Notes under the pieces: model-generated
The model's input: the letters and a program-made list of their open reading frames with translations, nothing else
What the model was told of the DNA's origin: nothing
The model's database searches: none
Source of the DNA: Arcuatula senhousia
Taxonomy: Eukaryota > Mollusca > Bivalvia > Mytilida > Mytilidae
Direction of reading: 5' to 3'
NCBI GenBank assembly: GCA_963971305.1
Contig: CAXARO010000155.1
Span: 1-64,000 of the forward strand
DNA: 64,000 nt
Made by a program: the position numbers and the translations under genes
In this document: positions 12,011 to 25,740 of the stretch, in pieces
Numbering within the stretch: position 1 is the stretch's first letter
Layout of the letters: every line of letters begins with the position of its first letter

Positions 12011-12169
12011 GGTTAGACATGGTTGGAATACAAAACCTAAAAAAACGACATCATCCGAAAAATGAACGACTACAAAACGAAGAAACAATCAACATAACCA
12101 TACACACAACAAAACACCAGAATAGCAACGACGCAAACGATAAATCGCATCGAGAGGAATTCAGGTGCA

Positions 12170-12365
12170 AGAAGCAAAGAGGCACCAAATTCAAATGTCA
12201 AAAGTCAAAACAGGCAATGAAAAACCATTAAAAATGAACAAGAACAGCACAACGAAACACAAAACACATAATCAACCGAATGAAAATCAACAACATGAAT
12301 TCAAGTCGTAACAAGAGTGAACTCAGGTGCACAGAAAGAGTAAACGATTCCTGTCTGCTATAGCA
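12170..12365 (-). mobile_element. Penelope-like 3' tail fragment
   Basis: It runs from AAGCAAAGAGGCACCAAATT to the CTGTCTGCTATAGCA block, in minus orientation. Confidence 0.65.
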
Positions 12366-13555
12366 AGATTAGACTATATTTTCAAATTTTTCATTAAGGG
12401 GAATGTAAATTACATTTAATTTGATGGCTTATGGCCTTCACATGACAAATATAAATAATATGATAAAACAAAGGAAATAAGTTTAAGATAAATTAAGGTT
12501 ATTACAAAATTATCGAACTTAGAGGATGAATTTTAAATATCCGTGAGAATAGACAAAACAAGGAAGATCTACCGGGAAAATAGTCGATCTTAATGGCCTT
12601 GTCTTGGTTCAGGCATATCACAGGATAACGTCTGTGTGCGTGTCCGTCACAGTATATCAGCAACTATTTTTTGCAGGCATTTTAATATTTAATATTCAGC
12701 TTTATGTAGCAGTCTCTTATGGTGGAGTGCGTTTTAAGGTCTGTCGCTTATCCAGAACCTGTTTAATGAGCATTTAAATATTTATATGCGCCGGGCGAGT
12801 GACTAAAAAGTATATTTTAGCCATTATTTTGCTCCAATCTTCAACACTGCGTACATTTTTTTTCTAAAATCTTTACTAAACTAAATGTCATGCTGATTGT
12901 AATATATTTACCTTCATTGGCTTAAAGACATAGAACCTATCATTTTGGCAATTTTTAAAAAATACTAAAATTCGCACTATTTGAAGAATACATTGTAAAA
13001 CCTTTGAAGAAACTGTTAAATTTTCAAAAAACCTGCCAGAAAGTATTCTTTTCGACGGAAAACTGATGAAAAAAAACGCAGTGTCATAAAAGAGGACAAA
13101 CTAATTATAGAATGTAAACACTTGCGGGTACTGGTAAACCGAGAAACATAAAGTAACCAAACGAAACGGAGCTGCACAAAAACGATATCGGTAAAGAAGG
13201 AAACGTAAACAGTAAAATTAGCAACCGAAATTTGTATTTAGAAATGAAACGAAATCAAGTCAAACAGGTAACAGTACCCAGTTTACCAATATTTATGTTG
13301 GACAATACTTAATCAAAGCGAATTATTAAAATAAGATTATTTTATAAAAACCTGCAAAACATTGAGTTTTTATGTTGGTAAAGGTAAGTTTTAGATAGTA
13401 TATTTATAATATATGTACTTTTTATTCAATGTAAAAATTGCAAAATTGGAAGGTTCTATGTCTTTAATTCAATGCTACAAGACTATTTACAATGGTTTAT
13501 CATTGCAACGTACTACCAATGAGTCCAGACAAAACCTGTATAAAAGTTAAGACAG
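12366..13555. other. AT-rich stretch, nothing recognised
   Basis: No supported gene. TCTATGTCTTT and AAAGACATAGA (about 12924 and 13455), with AATTTTTA/CAAAATTGG context, form inverted ends of a possible ~0.53 kb element. Confidence 0.4.
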
Positions 13556-13574
13556 TCATTTAGGTTGCTTTTCT

Positions 13575-13820
13575 TGTTAACCATGTTCCACTTTCTAGTT
13601 TACTCAAGTTAACTTTAGCCTTGAGAGAGCAATCCATGGTCTTGACAACTCTGGACTGCTCTTGTCCATGAAATGAACAGCTTAAGGCAGTCCAAAATTA
13701 ACTTCAGGTCAGAGCAGTCGTAAGTTTACTTCAGGGAACTTTAGTTCGCTAGCGGACCAAAGTTAACTTTAGGTCGGAAAAGTCCAAAGTTAACTTTAAG
13801 GAACTTAAGGTCTCTAGCAG
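13575..13820. repeat. AGTTAACTTTAGG-rich simple repeat
   Basis: Imperfect units of AAAGTTAACTTTAGGTC and GAGCAGTCC repeat about every 35-40 bp. The core AAGTTAACTT is itself palindromic. A related GGACC/GGTTCAC array lies at 22320-22440. Confidence 0.6.
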
Positions 13821-14379
13821 ACTAAAAATAATTCATTAAGAATAAATTTCTAACTAGTGTCAAATATTTGAAAATCAAAAAAATATTCCTTAAATAAATA
13901 AATAGTGAAAATAGCAAAATATTTTGATATAAAATTTTATTTTAAAAATAGAATAGTACTTTTGAAACAAAAACATACTATTTATACATAATTCAAATAA
14001 ATGAGCATTTTATGAATAATTAATTTGAACAAAGAAAGATTCTTGAAAAATGTTTTTGTTGCGAAATGTTTAAAATATAGTATTCTTATTTTAAGTGAAT
14101 AAGTAGTTGCAGTTTGCTAAACACTCTGCCGATATATGCTTATAAAACGAATCTTTTAAAATTAACACATATTTTAATTAAATTAATATTTAAAAAAAAA
14201 TATTTCATCGAGAAAGATAAATACAAATAATATATTTTTTTTAAAGAATTGTGTTTTAAATTATTCTTTAAAAACAAAACAATGAATAAATAATGGTAAT
14301 AATGTTAAACATGAAAATAAAATAAATGTCCTGTTACACTTTATATTGATGGTAAGAAGTAAGCAAAACACAGTTTTAG

Positions 14380-15900
14380 TCGAGTAAAACTCACCGCATT
14401 GAAAGGTTAAAATGTTGTGTCAATAAATATCACTCATCGGCAAAGATCCATTGGCCAATGTTTGTTATAGCGAATTTTCGACAAAACAATGTGTTGGTTT
14501 TCCTGCGTACAATTATTCCAAAACTCATCATCGTCAATTAGCTGGCATTTAAAATATTGAAAACATACCATCGAACAAAAAATGAATGCGTGTCAACAGT
14601 ACTTACCGGGTTCACTACCATTTAATACATAGAAACATAAACAATATAAAAGCACTGAGATAGAATCTGTCCATTATCATTTATTTACTGGACTAATCGG
14701 CCGTCTTGATCAAACCGGATTATGGCAATATAGGGGGAAAATAGAAAAAGTGTTTATAAAATTATTGCATTTAGAAAACATCTGTTCCATGTTTCAAATT
14801 CATCTTAGTGACCGGAAATAACCTTAACTTAGAAGAATATTCAATTGATCTCTTTATTGGGCTATGCCCAAACATAGCAATTTTGTAGTTTGGTGTTCTA
14901 TAAAATGAAAGCTGCAGGTAGAACAAAGCTGCCGCGTAAAGAAATATGAGAGCACAAAAAAACATCTGCCTTAATATCATTTGTTTACTTGACCAATCGT
15001 CGTGAGACTGGGTTATATCATTATAGGGGAAAATAGAAAAAAATTGTATATTTCTTTACAAAATAAAACTACAGAAAATCTGTCCCATGCCTCAGCCTGC
15101 ATCTTAGAGACCGGAAATAACCTCAACTGAAAAGAATATTTAGTTGATCTCTTAATAGGGCTATGCCCAAACATGGGAATTGTGTATGTTGGTTGTTCTA
15201 TAAAAATATAAAACAGAAGGTAGTATGTTGTACGTTGTAGCAAATTAACTGTGAAAAATTGGTAGCTTGAAAATGCTTAGAAGGCAATACACTATTCCAC
15301 TATTTATTGATCTTAGGTAGCTTAAATAAAAGCAATTGTAAACAACAGCAAGATATTAAGGTTCAAATACTGAATAAGTTTCTGTATTACAAAAAAAAAC
15401 ATAAAATACGCACTTTAAACGTACACAAAACAGCCTTACATTACAACAGAAACTTAATTATGACAGAAAAAACATAAAACAGCTAAACATCACAACAAAA
15501 CATTAATTGTAGGAGCTAATTTGTACAAAACCATTTTAACATGACAATGGGAAGGTATCAAACACAGACAATAAAAAAGGCAACCAAACACGGAAAACAT
15601 ACCATATAAAACCATAAATTTAAAACAGTAACATACATTATACTTTAACAAGAAATGTACCGAACTTGGGATTAGGATATTTCTCAAATGTTCAGGAGTT
15701 ACCACAAATTAAAGACGAGATGCAGGAGAAATGGAGAACCGCAATGGTCTTGACTTGATACTGGCTTTTAAAAAAGTTGGCTTGAAATAAAATTCACCAA
15801 ACTAGGTTCTAAACAAAACCAGAAAAATCTTTAAAATTTAGCGAGAAGTAGACTTGATCTAACAAAGTTATCGAAAATAGAAATCTAGAAGAATAACAGA
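14380..15900 (+). repeat. Large composite dispersed repeat, copy 2
   Basis: Block A has an internal duplication: the GACCGGAAATAACCT stretch occurs at about 14810 and 15110. Block B follows at 15250. A final part (about 15500-15850) matches 58350-58600 (CCGCAATGGTCTTGACTTG). No coding frame is supported. Confidence 0.7.
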
Positions 15901-17925
15901 ATATTTGGGCGTTGGAAGGCTCTTTTCATAGAGAACTTATGGATAAGTTGTATATAAAATGGTCAAATTAGGGTGTCAGGTCAAAATATCAGTTTCGATC
16001 ATTTTCTAGACGCCTAAACTAAAACATACATATATAATTTAATGAGGCATTCAAATGTTCAAAATCATGATCCGATCAAATACGAACAAAGATAAACATA
16101 CACATAAACATCGGAATAGCGAATTCAGCTCTAAACGACAGTGAGCTCCTGTACAAGATCAATCATTTTCACTGTTTCACTGTTTCATTAAAACGGTTTT
16201 TAATCACTAAACACATTTTCCGGCTCTTTTTTACATCATTTGCAAAATTGGCCTCAAAGAACGATGCTAGTTCTTCAAAAACAAATTTGTTGTCTCATGT
16301 TTGTTTACCTCATGCACGTTACTAACCTTAATGAAGACATATGTAAGAGAAGCTCAAAAGGGACATTTACACTGGTTCTTCTGAAAAAAAAAAAACAAAA
16401 AAAAAACAAAAAGGTTGTCTCTTGTTTAGGAAAGAAATAGCACATGCACGTTATTTACCTCAATAAAAAGAATGATAAGAGTAACTCAATTAGAATATAT
16501 ATATTAACATATGTTAACTCCAACTGTTTTAATTCTAATGTGCTGTATGGCAATTTCGGAAAATAAAATTAACATATACACATGTACAAGGTAAATTTGA
16601 CAAAATTAATAATGATCTTTATATTCAGTTTGTTTGTGTGTGTATATGATAGCAGTAACAAGCAAAAGCAGGCATCAAGCCAAATGCCTAGGCAATAAGG
16701 TTATTGCTTAAATTGAACCAGGCATTTAGGTTAAAGACAAGGAAATAAGCCTAATGCCTAAAAATCGAGACCGGCATTAGGCTTATTACCAAACACCTTA
16801 TGTGTTATAAAACAGTCACATATTTTGGCTTCGAAAGATATTGGCTTTACAATAAGGCTTTATTTCTTTAAGGTACTTTAGATACCACCCACATTTATAA
16901 GTTGGATGACGGTCAGATCCAGTGCTGTGTATTGTCTTGTCATTTATTGTCACATGTATCAATCATGTTAATGGCATCTTTTAAATGCAAATCACAGAAA
17001 GAACATCACATTGTCTAATAATTGTAATCTGCTAAAGGTTACTTTTGATAATTGTGCCGCTTTAAGCCTATCCAAAAAGAATAATCATGACCAGAATTTC
17101 TGTTTTAGATTTTTCCCATTTTCATTCCGATTCATCATTTCAGCTTCAATTTCCCTGAACTAGCACTAATTTCTTAAACAGATAGAGGTTTTCATTGATA
17201 CATCAAATCTTCAATTGTAATGATCTTTGGTCGAATTTGTAGCTACTGTAAGTAACATGATATATATATTTTTAACCCCCTCCCTCGCTTTGAAGAAGAG
17301 GGGGTATACTGCTTTACACTTGTCTGTCTAATTTTATCAGGTTTGATATCATACTTCAAATGCACTGAAATTTGAGAGTGATCAAATAGAAGGACATAAT
17401 AATTGAAAAAATACTGACTTTATAAGGTCCACAATGTTCAATGCATTATCTACTGTACTTGCTGCATTTGATTTCATACAAGTAAAATTTCCAAATAAAT
17501 CGCCCACAAGTCTACGATATAAAAATCGGAGCTGGGAGGCAATACACATATCTATCATATTTTGACCTTGTGCATTAAATATTTTATCTATGTAGTTTAT
17601 CTTTATATTAAAATCTGTATATTATAATTTTCGGGTAAAATAGTCTGAATCTCAAATTGAGGTTCAGTTTTATCTTCAATAAAATATGTTGCATTTTAAA
17701 TTCTAGCATTTAAATCTTCAAGTATCAGAATAATACCTTTTCCTGAGATCCTTGATATTTCAGTTTTAAGTTTTGCAAAATCATCATCATAATAAGGGGA
17801 ACTAACTTGGGGTGTTTAACATGCACAAATTATAAGATCATTTGAAAATCCAAACTCTTCATCTGACTTGAACCATAATCTAGTTTCAGACTCAGAATTG
17901 TCTATGATAGATATTCCTTTATATA
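15900..17925. other. No gene seen
   Basis: Holds an A-rich microsatellite (16384-16412), the inverted repeat at 16744, a CCCCCTCC/GAGGGGG hairpin near 17275-17306 and otherwise AT-rich sequence. A weak Penelope-tail-like stretch may lie at 16040-16160. Confidence 0.45.
16744..16787. repeat. 15-bp perfect inverted repeat
   Basis: AATAAGCCTAATGCC (16744-16758) and its exact reverse complement (16773-16787) flank a 14-nt loop, within a GCCTAATGCC-rich stretch. Confidence 0.75.
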
Positions 17926-17929
17926 TACA

Positions 17930-18370
17930 TCACTTTAAACTACAATTTTGAAATTGAAATAACCACTTAACTCAAGAAAAACGACGAAAAACGGAAAAAT
18001 TTCGAACATTTTCACCTACTTATTACAACTTCAAAACGCATAGTCTTTTTTGAATTTTCAGTATGCCTTGCACGCGGAACCAGCTTTAAACTTTCACAAA
18101 AGATGTGTTTTAGTAATACAAGTTTTTGAATAACTGATTCAGCGTCCAAGGCTTTATTTCCGGGACAGATAGATATCTCTCTTTTGCGCCATCGTCCCAT
18201 AGGCACAATGTAAAAATCATTTGCGGTGGTTCATTTCAAGCACCCTGTATTAAAAGATAAAATAAGCTTTTAAACTACAGACATTTATTTAAAATAAAGA
18301 AATATTAACATTTCCAACAAGACATTTTGTGATAGAATTTATTCAATTTTAACTTTCGGGTTTTAGCGCA
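17930..18370 (-). repeat. Dispersed repeat, inverted copy of 5398-5870
   Basis: Blocks GCACGCGGAACCAGCTTTAA, TCATTTGCGGTGGTTCATTT and CATTTCCAACAAGACATTTT appear in reverse order to the first copy. Confidence 0.65.
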
Positions 18371-20115
18371 ACCCTTCCTTTTATATTTCAATCTGAGGAT
18401 AAACATTCAACACCTTATCAATGTTACATACGTTCCTTGTAAAAATAAATGTAACTGAAATTGCTTCCATAACTAAACTATTAAAATAATACCATTTAAA
18501 GTACACTCTTTAAATGAAATAAAAGAAAGATGTATTTGCTAAATTAATACATGTCATCCACTTGAATCGACATTTCATAATTACAACTTGTATCTGTACT
18601 ACAATAACAGGAAATGTTTCAAAGTACTTGCATCCTTCCCTGTATATATTCAATCCATGACATATTATAACGAGGCAGCACAGAGACATGGTTACACGTT
18701 TTAACATTGTTTAGTCGAACGTGAGTAAATATTTTTATTTGTCAAGTATTCATTTGATAATATTTCTATTGCATGGATTTTCATATAATAGTATGCTAAA
18801 CGAGGCATTTAAGGACAGATGTGTATTTGATATTTCTATTACAAATGAAAGTTAGTTTATTAAGTTGTAATCTAGTCTACTTAAATGTATGATTATATAC
18901 TGAGCGTGTGAGATGAAATAATGTGTTTGGTTTATGTTCATGTATATTCAATGCATAAGAAATATGACAAATATGAACGTCTCCTTTCTGTTTATAATGA
19001 TGTAGGAATGTACATTGTACTCTCTTATACATGTTATATTACTTCAAAGACAAGATTTAGTGGAGAATTGTGATTAACTAGAGCTGAACTAAAGAAAAAA
19101 AATATAATAGCGATTGAAATTCAACCAACTTGTCAGTATACGGTTACATTAAGCAAAACGGCACAAATGGGCCTTTCAAGTGTCAAAAGTCTAAAAGGGC
19201 AACGACAAACTGGTTGGCATGAATTAGAACAGCATGAGGAAACGCAAAACACAAAATCAACCGAACAGAAAACCGAACAGACACCAGAAAAATTAACAAA
19301 GGGAACTCAGCTCGTAAAAATAAATCTTTTCGATTCACTCGGAATTATGGAGGTACATGTCACATTAACCTTTTTTTTTTCAGTCAGAGAGTTTTCTTTA
19401 AAATGTGTTAATGAATCCGCTTTAGCAGGCACTTTAGAAAATAACTTGAATAAGACGTGCAACCCACTTGGTTTTTGATATAAATAAATCCAAAGTCTGG
19501 ACAACTTTCATTGAAATGTTAAAGAAAGCAACCAATTCCGAAGGAACATTATGTCTGTATAAAAATTTGGTCAATCAAATTTTGTAATTTTTTATATTCA
19601 ATAGGGCTTTTATCATGTATTAGAAAAAAAAACAAAAAGAAAAATAGGAGCTTTCCAATTCGTTTTTTGTTTCTGATATTGAGAAAAGAACGACAAAAAG
19701 TGACATGATTATTCATATTTGGCCACAAAATATTTCCTTTTGTTTAAATAAAGATATACAATTTTACTTATTTTGTTTGTTATTTATAAGTAAGATAATT
19801 AAAAAAAAATACTAAAACAAAATGTTCAAATGATTTCAAAATCAAAACCCAAGCACAGAGCATGTAACAAAGATTTTTTACAGCTTACATGACTCGAAAC
19901 CTTGGGAAATACATGTTTACGATAGTTTTAAGTTAAATTATGGCTTATCACATGACCACTGTCTAGCACCTCCTTAATATACAACTAGACTTTAACATGA
20001 GTTTGAAAATAGAAAGAAACATCCCAAAGTTAAATTTGCTGATTGTCGTTTTGGTTTTCTGCGTTGTAAGACTTGTCAAGTAAATTATGTCCTATCAAGA
20101 TGTGATTGGCTTTAC
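18371..20115. other. No gene seen
   Basis: Apart from the degraded Penelope-like tail at 19155-19325, the region is AT-rich with short open frames only. Confidence 0.45.
19155..19325 (-). mobile_element. Penelope-like 3' tail fragment, diverged
   Basis: GGCACAAATGGGCCTTTCAA and GTGTCAAAAGTCTAAAAGGG match the tail end; later blocks are degraded. Confidence 0.55.
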
Positions 20116-20119
20116 TAGT

Positions 20120-21440
20120 GAATTCACACCAGATACAGAAACACAATGAATCTATAACAATGGAATTCACACCAGAAACATATACTTAATGAATCTATAA
20201 CTAGTGAATTAACACCAGATACAGATGCATAATGAATCTATAACAATGGAATTCACTCCAGATACAGATATACAATGAATCCATAACTAGTGCATTCACA
20301 CCAGAAACAGATGCACAATGAATCTTAAACTAGTGATTTCACATCTTATACAGATACACAATAAATCTATAACTAGTGAATTCACATTAAAAACAGATAC
20401 ACAATGAATCTATAACTAGTGTAATCACACCAGATACAGATACATAATGAATCTATAACTAGTGAATTCACATCAGATACAGATGCACAATGAATCTATA
20501 ACTAGTGAATTCACATCAGATACAGATATACAATGAATCTATAACAATGGAATTCACACCAGATACAGATGCACAATGAATTTAAAACTAGTCAATTCAC
20601 ACCAGACACAGATGCACAATGAATCTTAAACTAGTGAATTCACATCAGATACAGATACACAATGAATCAATAACTAGTGAATTCACACCAGATACAGATA
20701 CACAATGAATCTATAACTAGTGAATTCACACCAGATACAGATACACAATGAATTTATGACTAGTGAATTAACACCAGATACAGATGCATAATGAATCTTA
20801 AACTAGTGAATTCACATCAGATACAGATACACAATGAATCTAAAACTAGTGAATTCACACCAGATACAGATACACAATGAATCTATAACTAGTGAATTCA
20901 CACCAGATACAGATACACAATGAATTTATGACTAGTGAATTAACACCAGATACAGATGCATAATGAATCTTAAACTAGTGAATTCACATCAGATACAGAT
21001 ACACAATGAATCTATAACTAGTGAATTCACACCAGATACAGATACACAATGAATCTAAAACTAGTGGATTCACATCAGATAGAGATACACAATGAATCTA
21101 AAACTAGTGAATTTGCATCAGATACAGATTCACAATGAATCTATAACTAGTGGATTTACATCAGATAGAGATACACAATGAATCTATAACTAGTGAATTC
21201 ACACCAGATACAGATACACAATGAATCTAAAACTAGTGAACTGACATCAGATACAGATACACAATGAATCTATAACTAGTGAATTCACATCAGAGACAGA
21301 TACACAATGAATCTATAACTAGTGAATTCACATCAGATACAGATACACAATGAATCTATAACAATGGAATTCACACCAGATACAGATGCATAATGAATCT
21401 AAAACTGGTGGATTCACATCCGATACAGAATTACATACCA
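20120..21440 (+). repeat. 43-bp satellite array with 172-bp higher-order repeat
   Basis: About 30 monomers of 43 bp built as ACTAGTGAATTCACACCAGA then TACAGATACACAATGAATCT then ATA, most carrying ACTAGT and GAATTC. A four-monomer block with the variant AATTTATGAC recurs exactly 172 bp apart (20751 and 20923). Confidence 0.92.
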
Positions 21441-22600
21441 AGGTTAATGAATCTAAATTAATTTTGTCAAATAACTACTTAGCACTGAATGTGCAATGGC
21501 CCTGTACGATATTACATATCAGTTTTCGGGAATAAGCGAACTCGATTTGAATAAGACTGCTAAACCAATAATTGATAATAGCGAAGAAATATGCCCTAAT
21601 ACAAAACCCTTGTATTCAGATTAAACTGAACAATCATAACAGAAATCAAATAATTTAAATGGAGACAACGTTGTCTGACTCATATCATAAATTTGAATTT
21701 TGTTTCTATCCATCTCCTGGTTACGATTTTTTACCTAAAAGTTGTAGCGAATTAGCTATATGTATTCTTTAAAACGGATGTAGGTGCATTTATGATGAAT
21801 ATACAAATACTTGCATTGTTATTTAAATGATATACTGTGATTGGGATGTACTGAGAATGGTTTGGTTTTATGTGTTCAAATATTTTCGTTGAATCTCTTC
21901 GCTTTATTTCATAAAAACACATTCCATGTGAATTAATGCTATCATCCTCTTGTGTTGATGCTATATAGACATGCTTTATATTGCCCCCCCCTTTTTTATT
22001 GATGATGAACGAGCTGATTACATATATATAATTATCATGTTTGCTATGCACCAAACACCAAACAGATGAAAAGAATAAGGTTAAAAATAAATGACGGAAG
22101 CATTAAAAAGCAAATCATTTACCTGCAGTAATTTTGTTCATTTGATTGACTTTCCGTATGCACTATACACATATTGCTAATCAATTTTTTTCGCATTTTT
22201 TTTGTTTCATAAAACTATGCAAATAAGTTCAGAGCCATTATACAGAGATGCCATATCAGACGAACACAATGCAGGAAAAATAAAAGTATGCATTTTATTC
22301 TCCTCTTCATACAGATGAGACCAAACCTAACCTGTACAAAAGTGAACTTAGAGCGGACCTTTGGTTCACTTTTCTAGTCTGGTTTGGTTCACTTGACCAA
22401 ACCAAGTAGCAGACCTAGGTCCACTTTTCTGGTTTGGGTTTAGTTTAGAAAATTTAGAAAGCAGACCATACCTAGAGGGGACAAAACATATAATATATTG
22501 TCGACAGATATAAAATTTGCTTAGTTAAGTGTAAAAACTACTCGAAATTTCCAGTCTTAAGGAAGAATTTTAGATAAGGTTTAGAAAGGAAATACTAAGC
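21441..22600. other. No gene seen
   Basis: AT-rich, with a GGTTCACTT/GGACC-rich simple repeat at about 22320-22440 and a C-run near 21985. Confidence 0.45.
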
Positions 22601-22604
22601 ATAG

Positions 22605-22850
22605 TATAAAGGAAATCGATGTAATTTTCACAAGCCCTGGAGTACAAAATCAACTGTGATACATAAACTCCATAAGCTGGAGCGGACGGAATGTTGTTAC
22701 ACAAAAAAGGAAAATTGCAGATAAGGAAGTTGAAATCATCACGTTTGTCATAGAGCTTTGTTGATAGTTTTCTTGAGAGTCTATTTCCAAATGTAGATAT
22801 TAAATATGAAACAGACATCCTAAAATCCGTTGTGTTCTTTATCTAATACA
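22605..22850 (-). mobile_element. Penelope-like internal fragment (C-terminal coding part)
   Basis: It corresponds to 44500-44740 of the RT copy: CATAAACTCCATAAGCTGGA, CATCACGTTTGTCATAGAG and CCGTTGTGTTCTTTATCT. A minus open frame reads KLYDKRDDFNF, an RT C-terminal motif, and PAYGVYVSQLI. It lacks the 3' tail. Confidence 0.7.
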
Positions 22851-23104
22851 TATAATTGCTTTTATTTTGACAGATATTGCGGTACATGCATTTAGTTTAG
22901 TTTTCAACCGAACAATAAATAATTTATTATTTTGCAAACAAAGAACACAAACACATTTTAAATTCCGTACAATTTTGCAAACAATATAAAATCAAATACC
23001 AAAAAAATACATGGGAAATATTATTATGTTTATTTCCAGATAAGAAATATTACATGGGAATTATTATTATATTTATTTATAGATTATACTAACGCCAATT
23101 CGAT

Positions 23105-23190
23105 ATTAGACAACGTGACGGGTGTGCTATAGCAAGCAGAAAGTGTTTACTCTTCCGGGGCACATTAGTTCACTCTCGTGGTTTTGAGTT
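23105..23190 (+). mobile_element. Short Penelope-like tail fragment
   Basis: It holds only the GACGGGTGTGCTATAGCAAG, TTTACTCTTCCGGGGCAC and GTTCACTCTCGTGG blocks. Confidence 0.55.
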
Positions 23191-23204
23191 GAAGAATACA
23201 TCAA

Positions 23205-23460
23205 AGCTTTAAATTATCCGTCTAAATTTCAAAATTGTCTAAACCTTAAGGTTCTTCCTACCCCAGACATAGGTTGAATATCTTAGTAATAATTTGGTTC
23301 CCCAGTTTAGTATTTTTGGTTATACTGTTCTTTGCTCTTCATATTCATACGGTGTTTGGCATTTTCAATATTTTTGGTAGAGCGCCTCTGATGAGTCTTG
23401 GATAGACGAAACGCGCGTCAGGCGTAGCATTTATTGTCTGGAACTTTGTTGTCATTTGTA
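23205..23460 (+). repeat. GCGCGTCAGGC dispersed repeat
   Basis: GCCTCTGATGAGTCTTGG, GACGAAACGCGCGTCAGGCG and GTCTGGAACTTTG match, inverted, 56213-56475. Shorter copies lie at about 24225-24290 and, inverted, 56565-56660. Confidence 0.7.
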
Positions 23461-25140
23461 TTATGACTTAAACTCACATTCAATTTGCTAAATGTGGTTT
23501 ATTTATTACGATTTTTTATTGTTGTGAGGTTTGTTCCATTTGTTTTTTTTTGTATGTACCGATTTTGTTTTTGTCTTTCGGTATAATGATTACCCCTTTG
23601 GTACACCTTTACGTGTTTCTTTCACATAACCCTTGGATTCTATGGTGAAAAGGTTTGGTTAAGTTATAACTTGTTACCCTGGCAGATCTCGAATGACCCA
23701 CATGGTCATTGTTCTTGTTCCCATTCTCGTGGTCGCGAGGATAAACACGTTAAATAAAACAAAATAAAGAGAGCATTTCTTCATTTCTCTAAAGTGAATC
23801 TTTAAAACGTTTTTGTAAGAACATTTTAGTGGTTTTTAGCTTTTGAAAAGCAACCATTGTATACTTGCAGATAGATAAGATAATCAGCTACTCTAAAAAT
23901 TTGTGGCATGACAAAACGTTACGTTGAAAAGGTATAGAATTGAATTGTTAAAATTGCCCTATAATTGGTTTGCTGTGCTTGTTTTTTTTTTTTTTCGTTT
24001 TGTTTTTGTAGATTGAAAACATTTACTCTAGTTATAATGTTTGTAAACAAATGAAAATGTTATAATTTATGACTCATGAATATTATCAAAAAAAGTTGTC
24101 TTGTTAAAGGGTGAAACCACTTAAAATTTTACATTTTGAGGAAGAATTTCAGTTTAGGTTTAGATCGGAGATATCACTTAACAGAAAATTCATATAGTAT
24201 TCGAAATGTTCACTCTTTGAGTAGAGCACTTCAAAAAATATCTAATAGGCGAAACACGCGCCAGCCGTAGCAAATTGTCTGAATTTAAACTTTTATTTTC
24301 ATATTTGGTAAGTGGAACATTTCAAGACAGATACATGTATTTATATTTCGTGTTGATGATGAAGTATTGATAATTATTGACGAATTGAGAATCCCTAGCC
24401 AAGCATGAATAAAATAATAGTGTTATGCCCACTAGAATAGATAATAAGTAAAGATTAAATAGACATATATTTCGTTCCACTTGTACCTAGTATACTAATT
24501 AGTATTCTATATACACTTGCATTAAGTTGGACAAAACAATATAACAATCATTATTACAAAGTATTTGAATTGTCATGCACATGTTAGAATTAAGCATCAT
24601 TTTGGGTTAGAACACAAAGCTCGTCACAACAAGTCATTAGACTCAACTTGTTGATGATTAAAACAATATAAACTAGAAGAATATTCTATATATGGGTTTT
24701 CTTTTTTTCTACATGACCAACGATAATTTGAGGTTATGTCAAAACTATAAATCAGTTAGCGTCAGGTCTTTTTATTAAATCTTCTCCTTTGAAACCATTA
24801 ATAAAACTAAATTGGTCTTAAATCTTAAAGGGCATGACATATTACATTTTGATAGCAACCACGCTATTATGAGAGATTTGGAAAAAAAAAGCATGTTCAA
24901 TGTTTCTAAAAAGAAAACACAGGTTATCAAATTTTGTTTAATTAAGCAACTATAACAGGTTGACACATCTGTAGCACTTTACATTCTTCAGACTGAAATA
25001 CTCTACAAAAATCTTGATTCGGTGGATATTGTTGGATGACCCCGTTGTAGGAGCTTTGGTCCTTAAAAATGAACTATAGTGTAATAGTCATGTTTTGCTC
25101 AATATACTGATAAATAGTGCCGAAAGTGAAAAAAAAAATT
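23460..25140. other. No gene seen
   Basis: AT-rich with a short GCGAAACACGCGCCAG repeat fragment near 24250 and a T-run at about 23982. No domain-bearing frame. Confidence 0.45.
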
Positions 25141-25469
25141 CGTAAATCATCCGGTTTTCCATGCGTAAAACGATTATGTCATACACGTCTTAATTTTACC
25201 AGTTATAAACTATCCGTAAAACGGATGAACATTTACAGATGAATATCATTCTATCCGTTTTTCATCCGTAGCTCAAACCATCCGTACAACGTCCGTTTTT
25301 CTCCGTTTTTCTTCCGTATCATGAAAATACCATTTTCCGAAACCCCTTTAAAATAATGGTGATGACCTCGATTATTTTGAATCGAAAATACAGGATAATT
25401 TGAATGCTACGGATGAATTCCATCCGTTAACCAACCTTACTACGGATAATTATATACGGATGAAAAACG

Positions 25470-25740
25470 TCCTTGTGCTCCATCGTGCGCTCATCGTGCG
25501 TTCATCGTGCGCTCATCGTGCACACATCGTGCGCTCATCGTGCGTGTGAGTGGTTTAGCGTGTGAGCGGTTTAGCGTGTAAATGAACGTTTCAATCATGT
25601 AAATGAACGATTGAATCATGTGACCGGTTTAGCGTGTAAATGAGTGTGTCAATCGTGTTAATGAACGTTCCAATCGTGTGAATATATGATTCAATTGTGT
25701 GAGTGGTTTACCGTGTAAATGAACGTTTAATCGTGTAAAT
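25470..25740 (+). repeat. TCATCGTGCG minisatellite
   Basis: Tandem ~10-11 bp units GCTCATCGTGC grade into longer GTGTAAATGAACGTTTCAAT-type units. It is preceded (25180-25460) by scattered ATCCGTTTT and ACGGATGAA motifs. A related array is at 30625-30910. Confidence 0.85.

Noticed and set aside
20120..21440. CRISPR-like array
   Set aside because: The whole 43-bp unit is repeated with no unique spacers, there are no cas genes and the context is eukaryotic. It is a satellite.
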